Shown: positions 12,066-25,428, counted from the stretch's first letter. The stretch: 64,000 bases of DNA from Chrysomallon squamiferum (GCA_012295275.1 CM022670.1:6686161-6750160); one strand, 5' to 3'. Program-made: numbers and translations. Notes: generated by a model from the letters alone, not told the origin.

Positions 12066-15000
12066 CCGCTCTAAAGAAAGAAAAATCAATGTACATCCAG
12101 TGCTTGTCGACAAATTTTCCAATAATTGTACACATCATTTCACCGAAATCCGATCTGCAGAATAGGTCTCTATCCACCAGAGCTTTTACCGATCTTGTAT
12201 TTCTCTATTTTATTGTTTTATTATATTATATAGCAGGTCATATTTCTCGCTTTCGCCAGGCTATGGCTCAGTGGTCATAACGCGTGAATAATGCAAGTGT
12301 TGGGATTATTTACGAGTTCATCAAAAGTTTGTGGTCTGTGCTGCTCTGTCTAAATAATAAAAAGATCATTTGTTGCATGTAACAGACCCCCTCGTTGCTA
12401 ATCTAACAGTCAACAGAATAACATCGACTGATTTCCTCTCTTGTATCATTAGTAAGTAAATCATAATTACTTTGATATCAGATATTTCTCCCTATTAATG
12501 GTAAACACTAAAATTTTCAAAAAGTCGTCAAACAAAAAAATTATTCACTGATTTTAGTTAAACAGGGAATATTTATGTAGCAGAAATTTAAAACATTTCA
12601 TGCAAAGTATTTCTGGGAATAAATGACGTATTTTAATTAAGATAGATTTATTTAATTTTGATGAACAATTCATATTGGAGATTATACATAATAACCGTAC
12701 TTAATTTTATAGCAATGTAGAGAATATTTATGGATTTAGTGGCCTTATGGACTGAACTGTAAAAATCGATTAGTAAATTATTTTCTTTTAATCTATTATT
12801 CTGTATTTATCTCAAAGATTATTAATTTTAATTGGAAATTTATGCTTTAATTATCCAGGAAAGGCAGTTCTTTTAATACAATTTTTTTTTAGTATTTACG
12901 TCTTTCTGTCGTTTGATCCGAAATCATCTCTTTGTACTGAGAATATTTCATTTTTTTTTTTTAATTTCATTTTATTATGTCTACAAACAGGAGGGTTTAA
13001 ACATAAGCTACACAAACTAAATAGTCGTCTCACAGGGCCAGTTTTATTAGTTACATTTTTTTACAGTTTCCCGCAGCTTAATGTCCCACAACCTACAGTG
13101 ACCTCTCGACTGAACTCTTATTTTCTGACAAAAGTGACCAAATAGGGCTTCTGAAAACTCTCCTTGGTAATAGGTGTATTCGAGTTAAAACTCCAGACTT
13201 GAGTCTGGGTGCATTATGATTTTCAGATTTCTAACTGGTTTTTTTTACTGGATTCGAATCGCAATTGTTGAATTTTAATCTACATTTTATAGTTTGGTTT
13301 ATTGTTACGAGACGTATTAACCTGATTTCGTCTGATGACTCAAATTCGTGTGTGTGTGCTTTCATGTCTGTGACAGTATTACACACAAAATATCTTATTG
13401 TCCATCCATACACAACAACTGTTTTCTCATATTTTCTTTATGAAAGTTTTGTTTTCCCTCTAAGTCCGTCAGTACAAAAGTTTTCTCTTCTCTTTATCAG
13501 CTCATTTTTCTATTTGTCTTCTATCTTTCATTACTGATATAGGTTAAAAGGTGTTTATTGTGGATCAATGTAAAATTATCACACATTAAGGTCACATTTA
13601 CTAATATACTGGCGTTCTGTTTAACCTAATGGCCTGAACAAAATAAGCCCACTTATTGTTTTTTAGCTGCAGAGCTTTTGCACATGATTAGTTTTAATCG
13701 TGTTAAGGTTTGAGATATTAAAACATGGATTCAGATTACAGTTATTTGCTTGGCTGATAGTGATTTCAGTATGAAACATTTTTTCAAGACACCATATGAA
13801 TATATCTGCATGTACAATAAAAGATATACTTTGTAAAAACACTGAAGATCATTTTCTGCGATGTAAACTTGATATTGATTTAAAGCTAGGGTTGAATTTA
13901 AGCGGAAAGTAAATAAATTACTACATGTGATCTTGCATACTGAAGTTGTCACTTAAAATTTCAATTTATTTTTTATATATTTGAGAAAAAGACGATTTAA
14001 TCTAGAATAAAAAGAATATATAATATTTTTGACGATGACGGACGGTACCAATGTGATAATAAAACTAGATCTGGGTTGCTATCAGTAGTATTTAAATATA
14101 GCACTGAAAAGATGCTTGAAGTGAAGTCGATGGTTTGGTTTTTGTACAACACTCGACAAATATTTCATATCTGATGCAGTGATTCATAGGCAATCTATAA
14201 ATATTTGAGGCGTTTAATTTGCAGAAAAAGCTAAGATCTCTGAGTTTTGTGTCAAGCATGTAAGGGTTATCTCTGAGTGTTGAATCTTGTTTGAGTGTTG
14301 TGTACAGTTTCTGAATGACTGAATGATGATAGCCCAACAAGAAGAAACTGAAAGCTGCTGAACTTCAAGATTTTGATATTTATGTTTACAGTTCAGATTT
14401 GTACCAACATTTGTGCAGTTTAATAAGTCACATGATCTGTTTAACTTACGTTGTTATTTATTTTTTTGTTTTGGCTGTTTAAGTTTAATTTGGCTTTTGC
14501 TCTAATTTTACTAATTATTTTGTTTCTCACATGTGGCAGTTAGAACTATTAACTGCCAATCAAATCTTCTGTATCTCTTCATAATAGAAATAAAAACGAA
14601 ATCATTAAAAAGAAAAAAAAAATGTGGTCACTTTTTACGTATGTTAAAATATACCATAGATAAACAATACTCTAAAAACATTTGTTCTTTTTCAGCATAA
14701 AAAAAAAATATATAATAATAAAAAAATAAAAATAATAAATAAAAAAAAAAATAATAACAAAATTAATGAATAAAACAAAACAAGACGAAACATAGCAGAC
14801 GCAGGCTAATAAATGTGAAAAGAAATTAAATGAAAATAGCTTTGTGTAACAAGCCGAGCGGCCACATTAAAAGTCGTTTTTATTGACTTTCAGTCCCGCG
14901 ACTCGAGTAGTGATTGCACTCCCAAATCCTGCATCTGGTCTCAGTTAATTACTTATTATGAAAGCAGAATCGTACGTTCCTGCCGTTTAATTCCCAGCAG

Positions 15001-16426
15001 AGACAGTGAGAGAAACAAAAGCTTTGGCTGTACTGTACACGGCGATAGCAGCACACTAACTGCCATTATTTTCGTATTTGCATACACGTATTTTTGCCAG
15101 CAGGAGCCAGCCGGGCGGCGCGCGCTCTTCTCGTCCAAATTCTCGGTCCGGTAGATTTCGTTGATCGAACGGCGGCCCCTGGCCAGATGAGCACGTCAAA
15201 GTGATGCACACCGTTCTCTGAATTCCTCGCCACTGGATTACGATGGACGAAAGTTCGCCAGCGTTCTCTTGCATCGTGAGTAGTCAAACTTGCTTATTTA
15301 TTTCATTATTATTATTATTATTAATATCTAAAAAAAAAAAATTTAATGTGTTTTTTTCTTTTTATTTAATTTATCATTTTCAGTCCTAGCACTGTCTAGT
15401 GTCAGCTCAGCGTGTTTCGTATATTGATTTACGTTTTATTATAAACAGATCTTTGAAATTGGTTTTACTAACAGGCTGTCGTGTTTGCACAAACCTTCAC
15501 GCTTGTCTTCGTTCACAAAAAACAACAACAACAACCACAACAACAAACGATCGCATTTTACATGTATTGTTTGGAAGGACTATTCACTGTAAGTGTAATT
15601 TACGTTATCACTAATTGCTAACAACAGTCGTGTATTTCACTGCGGACTCTGTAACAGAGGACGACCACTGACGTATCAGTTCTGTCTCGCACTTGTCTTG
15701 TCAACACGCAAGATGAGGATAAGTTAAACCAGATTCAGATGAGACTCGAGTGGCCATGTTTACACAGACGTTATTCTCAGTTAACATCAGCAAAATAGAA
15801 TCTGACTTCTTTACATTTTCTAAATCTTCAAAGCTGCTGATATCACTGCTGCTGCATATGCCGTTGGCTTGATAATATCACTAATTCGATCAACAATATC
15901 GCGTGGAAGCATTCCCATCTTTACAATAAATACTAGAGCTATCAGTTTATATTGATCTTTAAACATAATCCAGTATTTAAAAAAAAATCAAACATTTCGT
16001 TGTTGATATGGGAAAGATTATTATTCGTAATATCTTACAAAATAACATAAAAATTATATCATTAAAAAAAAAAAAAAAAAACCCACCAAAACATGAACAA
16101 AAAAACATTGAAAAAGAAGTGAACGCGAAAAAATATCGAAATAAATGACAAATAATGCTTAAAGGAAACTAGTAAAAAGAAAATAGTATTATTTTAATGC
16201 GTTCTTCAGAGTGGTCGTATAATGTCAAACCTCCATACAACATCTGGGGTCTCGTTTGAAAATCTAATTCATCTGTTTAGATTGAATATTTTCACTGATG
16301 ACTAACGAAGGATTTTTTTAAAGATAAAATCTGTTTCAATGGTAGCTTGCAGATAGAGAAATAGAGAGAAAGAAAGCAAAAGAGGGAAATGGAGTAAAAA
16401 GACGAAATGGAAATCAACGAGATGAA

Positions 16427-16428
<2 letters not shown>
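12064..16428. other. Mostly featureless AT-rich DNA
   Basis: The only notable items are the CpG-rich patch near 15 kb and A-rich tracts at 14690-14770 and 16060-16150. Short frames at 13231-13537 and 14092-14340 have no splice support or known motif. Confidence 0.6.
14880..15280 (+). promoter_or_regulatory. CpG-rich patch with possible first exon
   Basis: GC and CpG rise sharply, with GCGGCGCGCGCTCTTC near 15115. An ATG at 15243 starts MDESSPAFSCI, which runs to a consensus gtgagt donor at about 15276. It could be the promoter and first coding exon of an unidentified plus-strand gene, but no partner exon is recognised downstream. Minus-strand frames also cross it without familiar motifs. Confidence 0.25.

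Positions 16429-16495
<67 letters not shown>
16429..16495. repeat. (GA)n microsatellite
   Basis: A GA run with purine-rich flanks; (AT)n follows at 16602-16627. Confidence 0.97.
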
Positions 16496-16498
<3 letters not shown>

Positions 16499-16598
16499 AG
16501 GAAAAGAAAAAGAAAAAAAAATAAATCAAATTAATAAAATAAAATAAAATAAAAAATAAATAAAACCCAGAGCGAGTATAAATGAAAATGATGTAGAC

Positions 16599-16630
<32 letters not shown>

Positions 16631-17550
16631 TACTAGACCAGTCTGTTGAGAATAACCCAGATATTCAAAACAAATTTACATTTCAATTTCTTATTTTTCC
16701 AGCGACCACATAGATGTGTGTGTGTCGCTTCTCGTTACCGATAATTTAAATATTTTAGAGTTACGACGTCAATGAGGGCGCTGACGTGAACAAAGCCATT
16801 GTTTCAAGATGAAATGGATTGCAATGTGTAAAATAATGTATATATATTACTGGGAAAGAAAAAGTAAGATGGAGGAAGGAAATCGCATGTGAATGACAGA
16901 CATAATTTAAATCATTTTTAAATTTATCATTATTTAGATAAAAAATTGGTATACATTTCTTTTCACTTCTATTTTAATGATAATTCAGTAATTTTAAACA
17001 TTTGTTCTAAAAGCGCGGGTTGCTATGGTTTAATTTGTTTATTAATTTGTAATGTGCCAATCATTTAAATGTATTTTTAGTTCTAGTGTATGTATAAGTG
17101 ATAAAATAAGATTTTAAAACATTTTTTTAATTTGACAACAATGTTAGTGTTTGTTGGCACATTTATAGATAATTTAAGTTTATAGACAGTTTAAAACAGA
17201 CACTCCTATTCTTGTTTAGAAATCATCTTCTGGCAAGATTTAGTCTGGTTTTTGTTAGGTTTTAACTCAGAAGAGTCTTGTTTTTTTTTTCATTTTCTGC
17301 TTTTTGTTTTAACTCTAACGCTAAAAGGTCTTTGCAGATTTATTTGTATTTTTAGTGGTTAATTGTACTTCATGACTTTTGCTTATAGCTCTGTTTAAAA
17401 CGTTTATTTATGTATGTAATGCACATTCTGATTCAGATGTAGAAGCTTATCTTGGACATTCGACCCTATTTTTAGCCGACCTTTCAATTCCATTGAAATA
17501 ACAGTCATTATGCCTCCCCTTTCCTGAAATCGCGGGTCCGTTTCTGTGAC

Positions 17551-17775
17551 ATCACGTACATATGAAACAGCGTAGATTCTATGTCGGTTGAACACATCAC
17601 GTACATATGAAACAGCGTAGATTCTATGTCGGTTGAACACATCACGTACATATGAAACAGCGTAGATTCTATGTCGGTTGAACACATCACGTACATATGA
17701 AACAGCGTAGATTCTATGTCGGTTGAACACATCACGTACATATGAAACAACGTAGATTCTATGTCGGTAGAACAC
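17551..17775. repeat. 45-bp minisatellite, five copies
   Basis: Five head-to-tail 45-bp units start ATCACGTACATATGAAACAG. The first four are identical and the last has a few changes, so the array expanded recently. Because 45 is divisible by 3, minus-strand frames read through as 15-residue repeats; these are artefacts. Confidence 0.97.
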
Positions 17776-18510
17776 ATATGTCGTGGTAGCACATGGAAAT
17801 TAATTCACACTGCAGTGCATTAACTGAAAGACCGGAGAAACATGGTTTCTAAAAAACGTGGATTTAACAATGAGTCAGACTGAATATTAACTGAAACGTG
17901 CAGAGTTTAATATCACAACTGTGGTAATATGTAATAACGCAGTTAATGATGAGTTCATTACTAATACCCCCCAACATTTTTTTTAATAAAAATTCCCAAT
18001 AAAAAAACGACCACCTCCCAACCCATCTGCCGTTAATAAACCCATTAATAAAGTATTAATATATGACGCTTTACCTAGCCCAGTACTTGTCATTGATTAT
18101 GTAATATACATTTTAATAACTAACAGTCGTTATGTACATAGTGTTATTATATCTGTAACGTAATTATAACAGATACAGATCAGTGTGTATATAATAAATA
18201 GATATGTCAGCGAGTATGCAACACACGCCATCAGCTATATATTATATATTATTAGTAGTAATCAGCGTATATAACTGTCATGTAATATAACCTATCACTG
18301 TACTTATTAATATATATCTTATTGCATATGTAATATACATTATATTTATTAACGTAACTGATATACATGTATTTATATATAATAGTCTATGTAATATACA
18401 TCATCATTTTGTTCACAGTGCCTGTAAACAAAAAAATGTTAATGTTTAATACAGATTAATAACTATACTTATTCCTTTAACAAACCTCCCAATATTGTGA
18501 CGTTGACAGT

Positions 18511-18514
<4 letters not shown>

Positions 18515-18556
<42 letters not shown>
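18515..18556. repeat. (AT)n microsatellite
   Basis: A pure AT run followed by TTTA units. Upstream, 18060-18420 is a degenerate AT-rich patch where TAATATACAT recurs several times. Confidence 0.93.
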
Positions 18557-18560
<4 letters not shown>

Positions 18561-18670
18561 TTATTTATTTTGTTTTGTTTAATAATGATATGAAAGAGAA
18601 AAAGAGTTCTGTCAAAACATGATATGCCCTTTTTGATCAGACATTTGATTTTTTGCATCCATAATCTCTT

Positions 18671-18716
18671 ATGTACATTACGTCAATCGCAGACACTGAT
18701 TGGAATGGAAAATTAC
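18671..18716. repeat. Interspersed repeat copy A
   Basis: About 45 bp including CAGACACTGATTGGAATGG, also found with a few mismatches at 23907-23952. A fragment of an unidentified dispersed element. The following 130 bp (to 18850) is CpG-richer than its neighbours and may belong to the same element. Confidence 0.6.
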
Positions 18717-19689
18717 CTCCAGGAAATGATCCTGCGACATAGCGACCAAGAAACTGCACTTATTTATTTACTTATTTACTGAAGCGTTGAAATGATGTAA
18801 ACTATCACCCGAAGGAGATCGATCCCGAATACCACCGCGCATCGGGCAAATTGCTGTAACCATTAAAACTGCAGCTGGTGTCTCAGCCTTCGTTTACGTG
18901 GTGTAAATAGGAAGATGAAAGGAAAGCAGTTCATGTTTTGTTAGTTAATGTAAAATTTACGAACTCAGGTGGCATCTGGTCCTGTGTGAGTGTTTAAATG
19001 AGGACTGGAGTTCAGCTGAACGTGTGATAGAGTTGTAGCGAGATCTCGTGGAAACCACGTCACTGTACGACATGACTCCAGTCTAAGGTCGCATTTTCTT
19101 TGTAGAAGTACGGTTTTTTTTCTGTCTTTATAATTAGCTGATTTTTTAATTTATTTTATTATTTTTTTTTTTTTTTTTTTTCATTAACGTGAAACATCCA
19201 TTCATTCGTTATGTAGTTAAATTAAAATCATTTTGAAAGTTATTACCACAACAAAGACGACTTCACTTTAAGAAACTTAGAAAGTTGTCCTTCATTAAAT
19301 TAAATATGAAATCGGTAAAACAAAATGAAGATTCAATTACCGTGACTAATGCGCTGACCACACCCACTGACCCGAATTATTCAGAATATGTAAGTAAATA
19401 AATAAATAAATAAATAAATATTTGAAATATAAATTGCTAGGATTAAAATGTAAACAATCTCTGAAAGTAGCGTGAGAAAAAACAGTTATTTAAATCTATT
19501 TTTAATCCACTGTTTTTCTTCTTCTTCTTATTATTATTATAAGTAATAGTTGTAGTAGTAGCAGCAGCAGCAGCAGTAGTAACAGTAGTAGCAGTAGTAG
19601 AAGTAGTTTCAGAGAAATAAGAGGTAACAGTAATAGTTGTCATCATCTCTGCGTCTGAAGTGAGTCTCAATATCTTGTTTCTTCATATC

Positions 19690-20075
19690 TTGTGCTATCC
19701 TTATTTCAGGTGATTCCTTTCCAGTACTCATCTAGTTCATCTCTCCATTACCTCGTTAGTCTTCCTCAAGATCGTTTCCTATTCGTATGGTTTCCAAGTG
19801 TGAAATGTCCATCGGGGTTATCTTGTATTCTACTGACATGCCTTGCCCAAGTCCACTTCTGTCTTCTAACCTGTTTAATCACATCCGCGTCTTTTGTTTT
19901 CTCTCTCACCCAGATGTTTGTTTTCCGATACGTGAGGTTTAATACGCTTCTCTCCATCTTTGTGTGGCTGCTAGTTTGTTCTTTGTCTGTTTGATTAGTT
20001 TCCATGTTTCCGCACTTCATTGCTGGGAGTACGCGTAAGTTGTGGATTTTGTCTCTTCAAGAAGGTTCCAGAAGT
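19690..20075 (-). mobile_element. Decayed LINE fragment: C-terminal end of reverse-transcriptase ORF2
   Basis: Minus-strand translation gives KIHNLRVLPAMKCG, MERSVLNLTYRKTNIWVREK, VIKQVRRQKWTWARHVSRIQ and, after a stop and a frame change, WRDELDEYWKGIT. This is the familiar tail of non-LTR endonuclease/reverse-transcriptase ORFs (the RxxRWxWAGHVARMxDNRW and WRDELDDYWKG motifs). It is broken by stops and at least one frameshift, and the upstream RT core is absent. It is a dead fragment, probably of an RTE-like or related clade. Confidence 0.85.
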
Positions 20076-20165
20076 AGTAGTAGTTGTATTGTCATCGTTA
20101 TCGACATTGCTTTTGCAACGCTTCATTTACTCATTTCAATGTTAGAACTAACGCTAATAATAACA

Positions 20166-20193
20166 GAAATAATAATAATAATAATAATAATAA

Positions 20194-20224
<31 letters not shown>

Positions 20225-20330
20225 AAGAAGAGAAAGATGAAGAAGAAGAAGAAGAGAACGATGATGAAGAAGAAGAAAAAGAGAAAGACGAAGAAGATGA
20301 TGAAGAAGAAGAAGATGATGACGACGACTA
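20166..20330. repeat. (AAT)n(AAG)n compound tract, ~165 bp
   Basis: AAT units, then AAG/ATG/ACG purine-rich units. The poly-Asn, poly-Lys and poly-Arg frames are artefacts. Confidence 0.95.
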
Positions 20331-21083
20331 TGAATAGGGAGAAGAAAAAAGAAGCAGAAATGATCTTATGGCTTAGACGCATGTTTACGACATTCAGCTG
20401 TCTTAATATGCAAACACTGCTCACCTATATAGTCTGTTCATATTCATTAATAACACTACATCTGCATAAGATACTTTTTGTCAATGTCCTTTTATTGGCT
20501 AAACGGAGCCGCGCTGCTGCAGACAAGCGTTTTACGACAGTACATTAGTGTCAGTACGTTATCAATCATACATTATCTGGATGGATGTAGTCCAGTGAAA
20601 GAAAACCCCAGTGTCGGATCCAGCTTTTTCAAAGGAGGATGGTCATCGTTGTGATCGCCATCACGAGCCACTTAATTTATTAAAAGGTTGACGTTAGCAT
20701 GTGGCACGTCGCAGGGGTGAGTTCCCCACCCTCTCTCTCGCGTCTGCGTTCTTTCAGTTCTTCTGTAGGCTAAACGAATGCTTAATGACGTTTGTCATTT
20801 CATATCAATACTAAATTATTGGGTTTCGCGCACAATTTATAACCGTAGCGTGCGACCATCACTGATGACATTCATTATTAAGATATTAGCCAGTAACCTT
20901 TAGCGGTTTCGATGAACGCCAGGCTATTCCGTCAGCGAATTAATGAAATCGAAATGACAAACCCAGCGCTTTGTTGAAAAAGGTAATTTAGAACATAAAA
21001 GTACCATGATATTTTGGTTCAGACGTTTAAGTAAAATATTTACGATAGAAAGAAAGTAATGGATTGTTATTATTGTTGTTATG

Positions 21084-21087
<4 letters not shown>

Positions 21088-21127
<40 letters not shown>

Positions 21128-21560
21128 TAATAAGAAGAAGAAGAAGAAGAAGAAATCGATATAAAAAGGGTTTATGATTCAGTATGATTCTGGGTGTAAT
21201 ATTAATAAAATGTTTTCTCCGATCCAAGGATACAAAAAAGACATTCTCGATCTTTCCTTCTGTCTCTCTGACTCTAATTCTCTTTCTCTTTCTCTTGTCA
21301 GTACGCGGATTGTCAAAGACTTTTCCAGTTGTCCAAAATTAATTAAATTTTTGTACACAAGAAAATTTTAATTTATTTCAAGCATGTTGGATTTAAAAAA
21401 AAAAAAAAAAAAAAAAAAATAAAAATAAAAATAAAAAAAAAAAAAATAAAAAGGAGCAAAAAAAAGATTAAGAAGAAAAATATCGAAAAATTAAAAAAAA
21501 AAATTAAAATTAAAAAATAAAAAAAAAAAAAAATAATAAAAAGAAAAAAGAAAAAAAAAA
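21088..21560. repeat. (AAT)n(AAG)n and A-rich DNA
   Basis: A (AAT)n(AAG)n block at 21088-21155, then about 240 bp of ordinary sequence, then about 170 bp that is over 80 percent A (21394-21560). Confidence 0.9.
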
Positions 21561-22755
21561 GAGATGTAGCGCTCTAGAAAAAAGAAGAAATGATAAAATT
21601 AATTTCTGGTGTTCACACATGCTACCGCACTGAGCCAGTGTTAATGTGTCGAACTGAGTTGATTTGTTCTGGTGGAAGTTTGCCCGAGGAGAGGATTAGG
21701 TTCACGTCTTTAGACGAACCCATGATGAAACAATGTCAGTGAGTGTCGCGCAATTTTCTCTCCTCTTTATAGACTGTTTCTTTCTCTAACAGACGACATC
21801 GGGTTTCCTCTCTCATACTCCTCGTTAGTCTGTGTGTAACAACTAACACTTTGTGTTTAAATATGCTGATGTACGTTAAATAGAGTTTTACTGATCAAGT
21901 TAGCAGTTGTTTGTGTGTGATTATTCTAAGTACATGAAGCGAAAACCACATATTTAAAAACAACACATATTCGATGGCTGATAGGCAAAACCTGGACACT
22001 GTGCTGGACTAATCATTAATAATATATTAGTAGATTGTTTATAGCATCCTTAACGCACTAGAAAAATGAAAGGCAAAAATGGAATATATAAGGAAATAAA
22101 TACATTTAAATCAATATATATGTATGTGTATATTGGTGCATATGTGTCTCTATATATATCATCGTAAATAAATACATATCAAAATATAAATAAATAAATA
22201 AACAAATAAATAAATAAGTAAATAAATAAATAAAAAATAATAATGAATAAAAGAAAGAACAAATGATAGAATGAAGTAAAAATAAGGAAATGTCACAACA
22301 AATAACTACAACGATTAAACATGTGATAACAACTTGTTTAATCTTTCAAAAACAGATTTCGGGTGTTACAATAAAATCACAATGATATACATGAACATCA
22401 ACATTGTCGTCGTCGTCTCATTATTACTATAGTAAACGAATATCTCTGAGATTACATAAGAGACTGGTATAAATTGAATACATGTATCTAAACTCTACTA
22501 ATGATGTAACTGTTGTTATTATTATTTATTTGTTTAGAATGCAAATACATTAACATGTCAGTGAAGCCAACGGAGACAGATTAATCCTGATAGCTTGTAT
22601 AAAATTAATAATTAAACTCTTGCATGCTCCATGTATACAAAGAAATACGGGCGGATCAAAAGGCACTTTACATGCGAAGTAGAGCTGAGCACAATAATAT
22701 GAAGTAAGCTTTCATTTGTTGGAGTGTTTTGGGATCTAATATTTTTGTACTTCTT

Positions 22756-22858
<103 letters not shown>

Positions 22859-22947
22859 TTCATTTATTCGTATTCATCGTTAAAATATTTACCCGTATAC
22901 ATCCAAAACCAAAATTCTCAAAGACCATAATAATATTACCATTATTT

Positions 22948-23400
22948 TTCATCATCATCATCAGCAGCAGCAGCAGCCAGCAGCATCATCAGTTTCACTA
23001 TCATAATTATAGTATCATCACCATTAACGACATCCCACAGCCGTTTTCGGCATCAGTAAAATCATCATCTACCATCAACAGTACCTGTACAACATCAGCA
23101 TTGTCAACAACAACACAGTCACCAACATCATCTAATATCATTATCACGAATAGTCCCATCATCAACACTATTATCATCATCATTAATAGCTCCATCATCA
23201 ACACTATCATCATCGTCATCATCAAAAACATCCTTATCATCAATAATCCCTATTATTAACATCATTATCATCATCATCAACAACAACAACAACAGTGCAG
23301 CCAACAGCATCATTAACATCAATAACCCCACCATCGACATCATTAAAATCAATTGCCCCATCATCCCCATCATTATCATCATCGTCAACAACAACACAAA
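22948..23400. repeat. ATC/AAC/AGC trinucleotide-rich region, ~450 bp
   Basis: Interrupted ATC, AAC, AGC and ATT units with no purity, an old diffuse trinucleotide expansion. It yields Asp-rich minus-strand and Ile/Asn/Ser plus-strand frames that are not genes. Confidence 0.85.
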
Positions 23401-23819
23401 TAAAATCAAACTGGTTTAAAATGAAGTTCATGGAAATTTAAGACAGATATCCTACTTAAGGTCTCAGATCACGTAGATGAGAATCCTTTGACATTAGCTC
23501 TGGAATTTCCATCAGCAACGATTTTCAAGAGATTGCCAGTCTCCGCGTCAATACTCTCTCTCTTGAATAGCGCGTCTTAATCAATGCCTGACACAGAATT
23601 AAAGATTTAGATGCACCAAAAGTTTATCATTTATTTTTTCAAATGTCACTTCAGTGACTTGGGAAATTGCCTTGTGATTCTGAATATGTCGAAAGAATGT
23701 AGTGGTTTTATTTATAGTGTCCTGGTCAGGCTAACTTCATGAAGCTGGTGGAAACGTACGGAATTGAGTTGCTTTTTTTTTTTTTTATAGTCGAATGGAG
23801 GCTAGTAGTAAGAGATTGA

Positions 23820-23820
23820 A

Positions 23821-23873
<53 letters not shown>

Positions 23874-23900
23874 TTACTATATATATATATATATATATAA
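23820..23900. repeat. (TAC)n(TA)n compound microsatellite
   Basis: About 17 TAC units, then TA units, bordering interspersed repeat copy B. Confidence 0.97.
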
Positions 23901-23906
23901 AATTTA

Positions 23907-23952
23907 TTAAGTACATTATGTTAATCGCGGACACTGATTGGAATGGGAAATT
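23907..23952. repeat. Interspersed repeat copy B
   Basis: Second copy of the segment at 18671-18716 (CGGACACTGATTGGAATGGG), wedged between (TAC)n(TA)n and (GA)n microsatellites. The boundaries suggest a small dispersed element, perhaps a SINE or LINE tail. Confidence 0.6.
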
Positions 23953-23973
23953 ACTAGTACTATATATATTTAT

Positions 23974-23974
<1 letters not shown>

Positions 23975-24031
<57 letters not shown>
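23975..24031. repeat. (GA)n microsatellite
   Basis: A pure GA run of about 28 units. Confidence 0.97.
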
Positions 24032-24033
<2 letters not shown>

Positions 24034-24120
24034 CATGGTTTATGTGGTGTAAGGTATATTTGTTATTGTTATTTATTAAGATCCTGGTTTTGTAACAATA
24101 CTGACATTCATGAAAATATA

Positions 24121-24333
24121 CAGGGTTGTCCAAAAGTAGGTGGACAGTATGTTGGTTAGAGTTAGGGTTATATTATTACAGTGGTGATCATTATAACTAT
24201 GGTATTTGTGCTATACTATTCAAAATTTTATAACTACAATCCTGTCCACCTACTTTTGGAGTAAATATAATGGTATATGTAATGCCAAAATAAATGTTAT
24301 CATTTACTGTCCACCTACTTTTGGACCATCCTA
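24121..24333. mobile_element. mariner-like MITE
   Basis: The left end begins CAGGGTTGTCCAAAAGTAGG and continues TGGACAGTA; the right end is its near-perfect inverse (TACTGTCCACCTACTTTTGG, then ACCATCC), flanked by TA. A third inverted copy of the core, CTGTCCACCTACTTTTGG, lies inside at 24242-24260. There is no transposase. TA flanks and the CAGGGT start fit Tc1/mariner. Confidence 0.8.
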
Positions 24334-24681
24334 TATACTTACTGATATATTTACTTCGATAAACTGACGGTATGTCTGAAAACTTGTAAATCGAAGTATT
24401 CGTTCACTGTCTGTTTCCTTTCCACCCAGCCTTTCCAAAAACTGGTTTATCAAAGGTTATCAATACTCTTCCTGTTTAATGGAAGGTGCACGTAATATAT
24501 CATATGCCGCTAATCGTCTCCCCTGTTAATGATTAAATTAAAAATCGGTTTACGAGATGTTAAAAAAAAAAAAATGGATTCCTTTATTTATAAAGAAATT
24601 ATATGTTTATCACCTGACAACTGTTCATTTGAAAATATGTGCAGATGTAAAGCAAAAATGTATTCATTTATTAAATTTAAC

Positions 24682-24732
<51 letters not shown>

Positions 24733-25428
24733 ATATATAATAATACAAATTTGCTGAACTGTTTAAAGTAATATTTATTTTACTTGTTGTACATCGATTT
24801 AATCATAGCTTTTGTCCACCAGTCTTTTACTGGTTGCCTATCTCTCTGAGACCATCTGCAGTTCAACTTTTGAAATATGACTACAGCGTTCTTATTCAGT
24901 GTATTTGTTCTGTTTGGCGCACTTTTAAAAAGAAAATATTGAACGACTATAGATAAACATCATTATCCAACCAGGCGATGTGCAGTACGAAGCTCTGACG
25001 TCATAGAAATGTGCGTAATCCAATAACGGAATGGATGCACTTGGGAAAATATCAATCTTCAATTACGACTGGCGAGTATTGACAAAGCTGACGTGAAGAG
25101 AAAAAGTCGACTAAATTACATTCTCGAAAGAAGCAAAAAAGTCTAGCAACTGAATCGTAGTCTTTTGTTCTTTGGTGCATCTTTGTATCTATACACTTAC
25201 TAATCCGGTCTTTAATCTATAGTTAGTTTACGCAGCGTATTTTATTCTGTATCCTAGTTATCACTAATATGTGCATAGATTTACTGTACCTATTAATCTG
25301 TATAGTTAGACTTAGTCTTCATTTTAGTCATATTCCACTGATCTTAATAAAAAGTTAGTTTAACATCACCCAGTATAACTAATGTACGTTTAGTCACAAT
25401 ATCAGTCAACAAAGCGTTAGTGACCTTT

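Noticed and set aside
12250-12325. tRNA-like segment (TGGCTCAGTGGTCATAACGC, later ACGAGTTCATC)
   Set aside because: An A-box-like and a weak B-box-like motif are present but no cloverleaf pairs; at best a decayed tRNA-derived SINE.
17551-17775. CRISPR-like array
   Set aside because: Units are contiguous with no unique spacers, and the context is eukaryotic.
17404-17792. Minus-strand frame with 15-residue repeats (VSYVRDVFNRHRIYA)
   Set aside because: The 45-bp tandem unit is a multiple of 3, so several frames stay open; flanking sequence shows no protein-like continuation.
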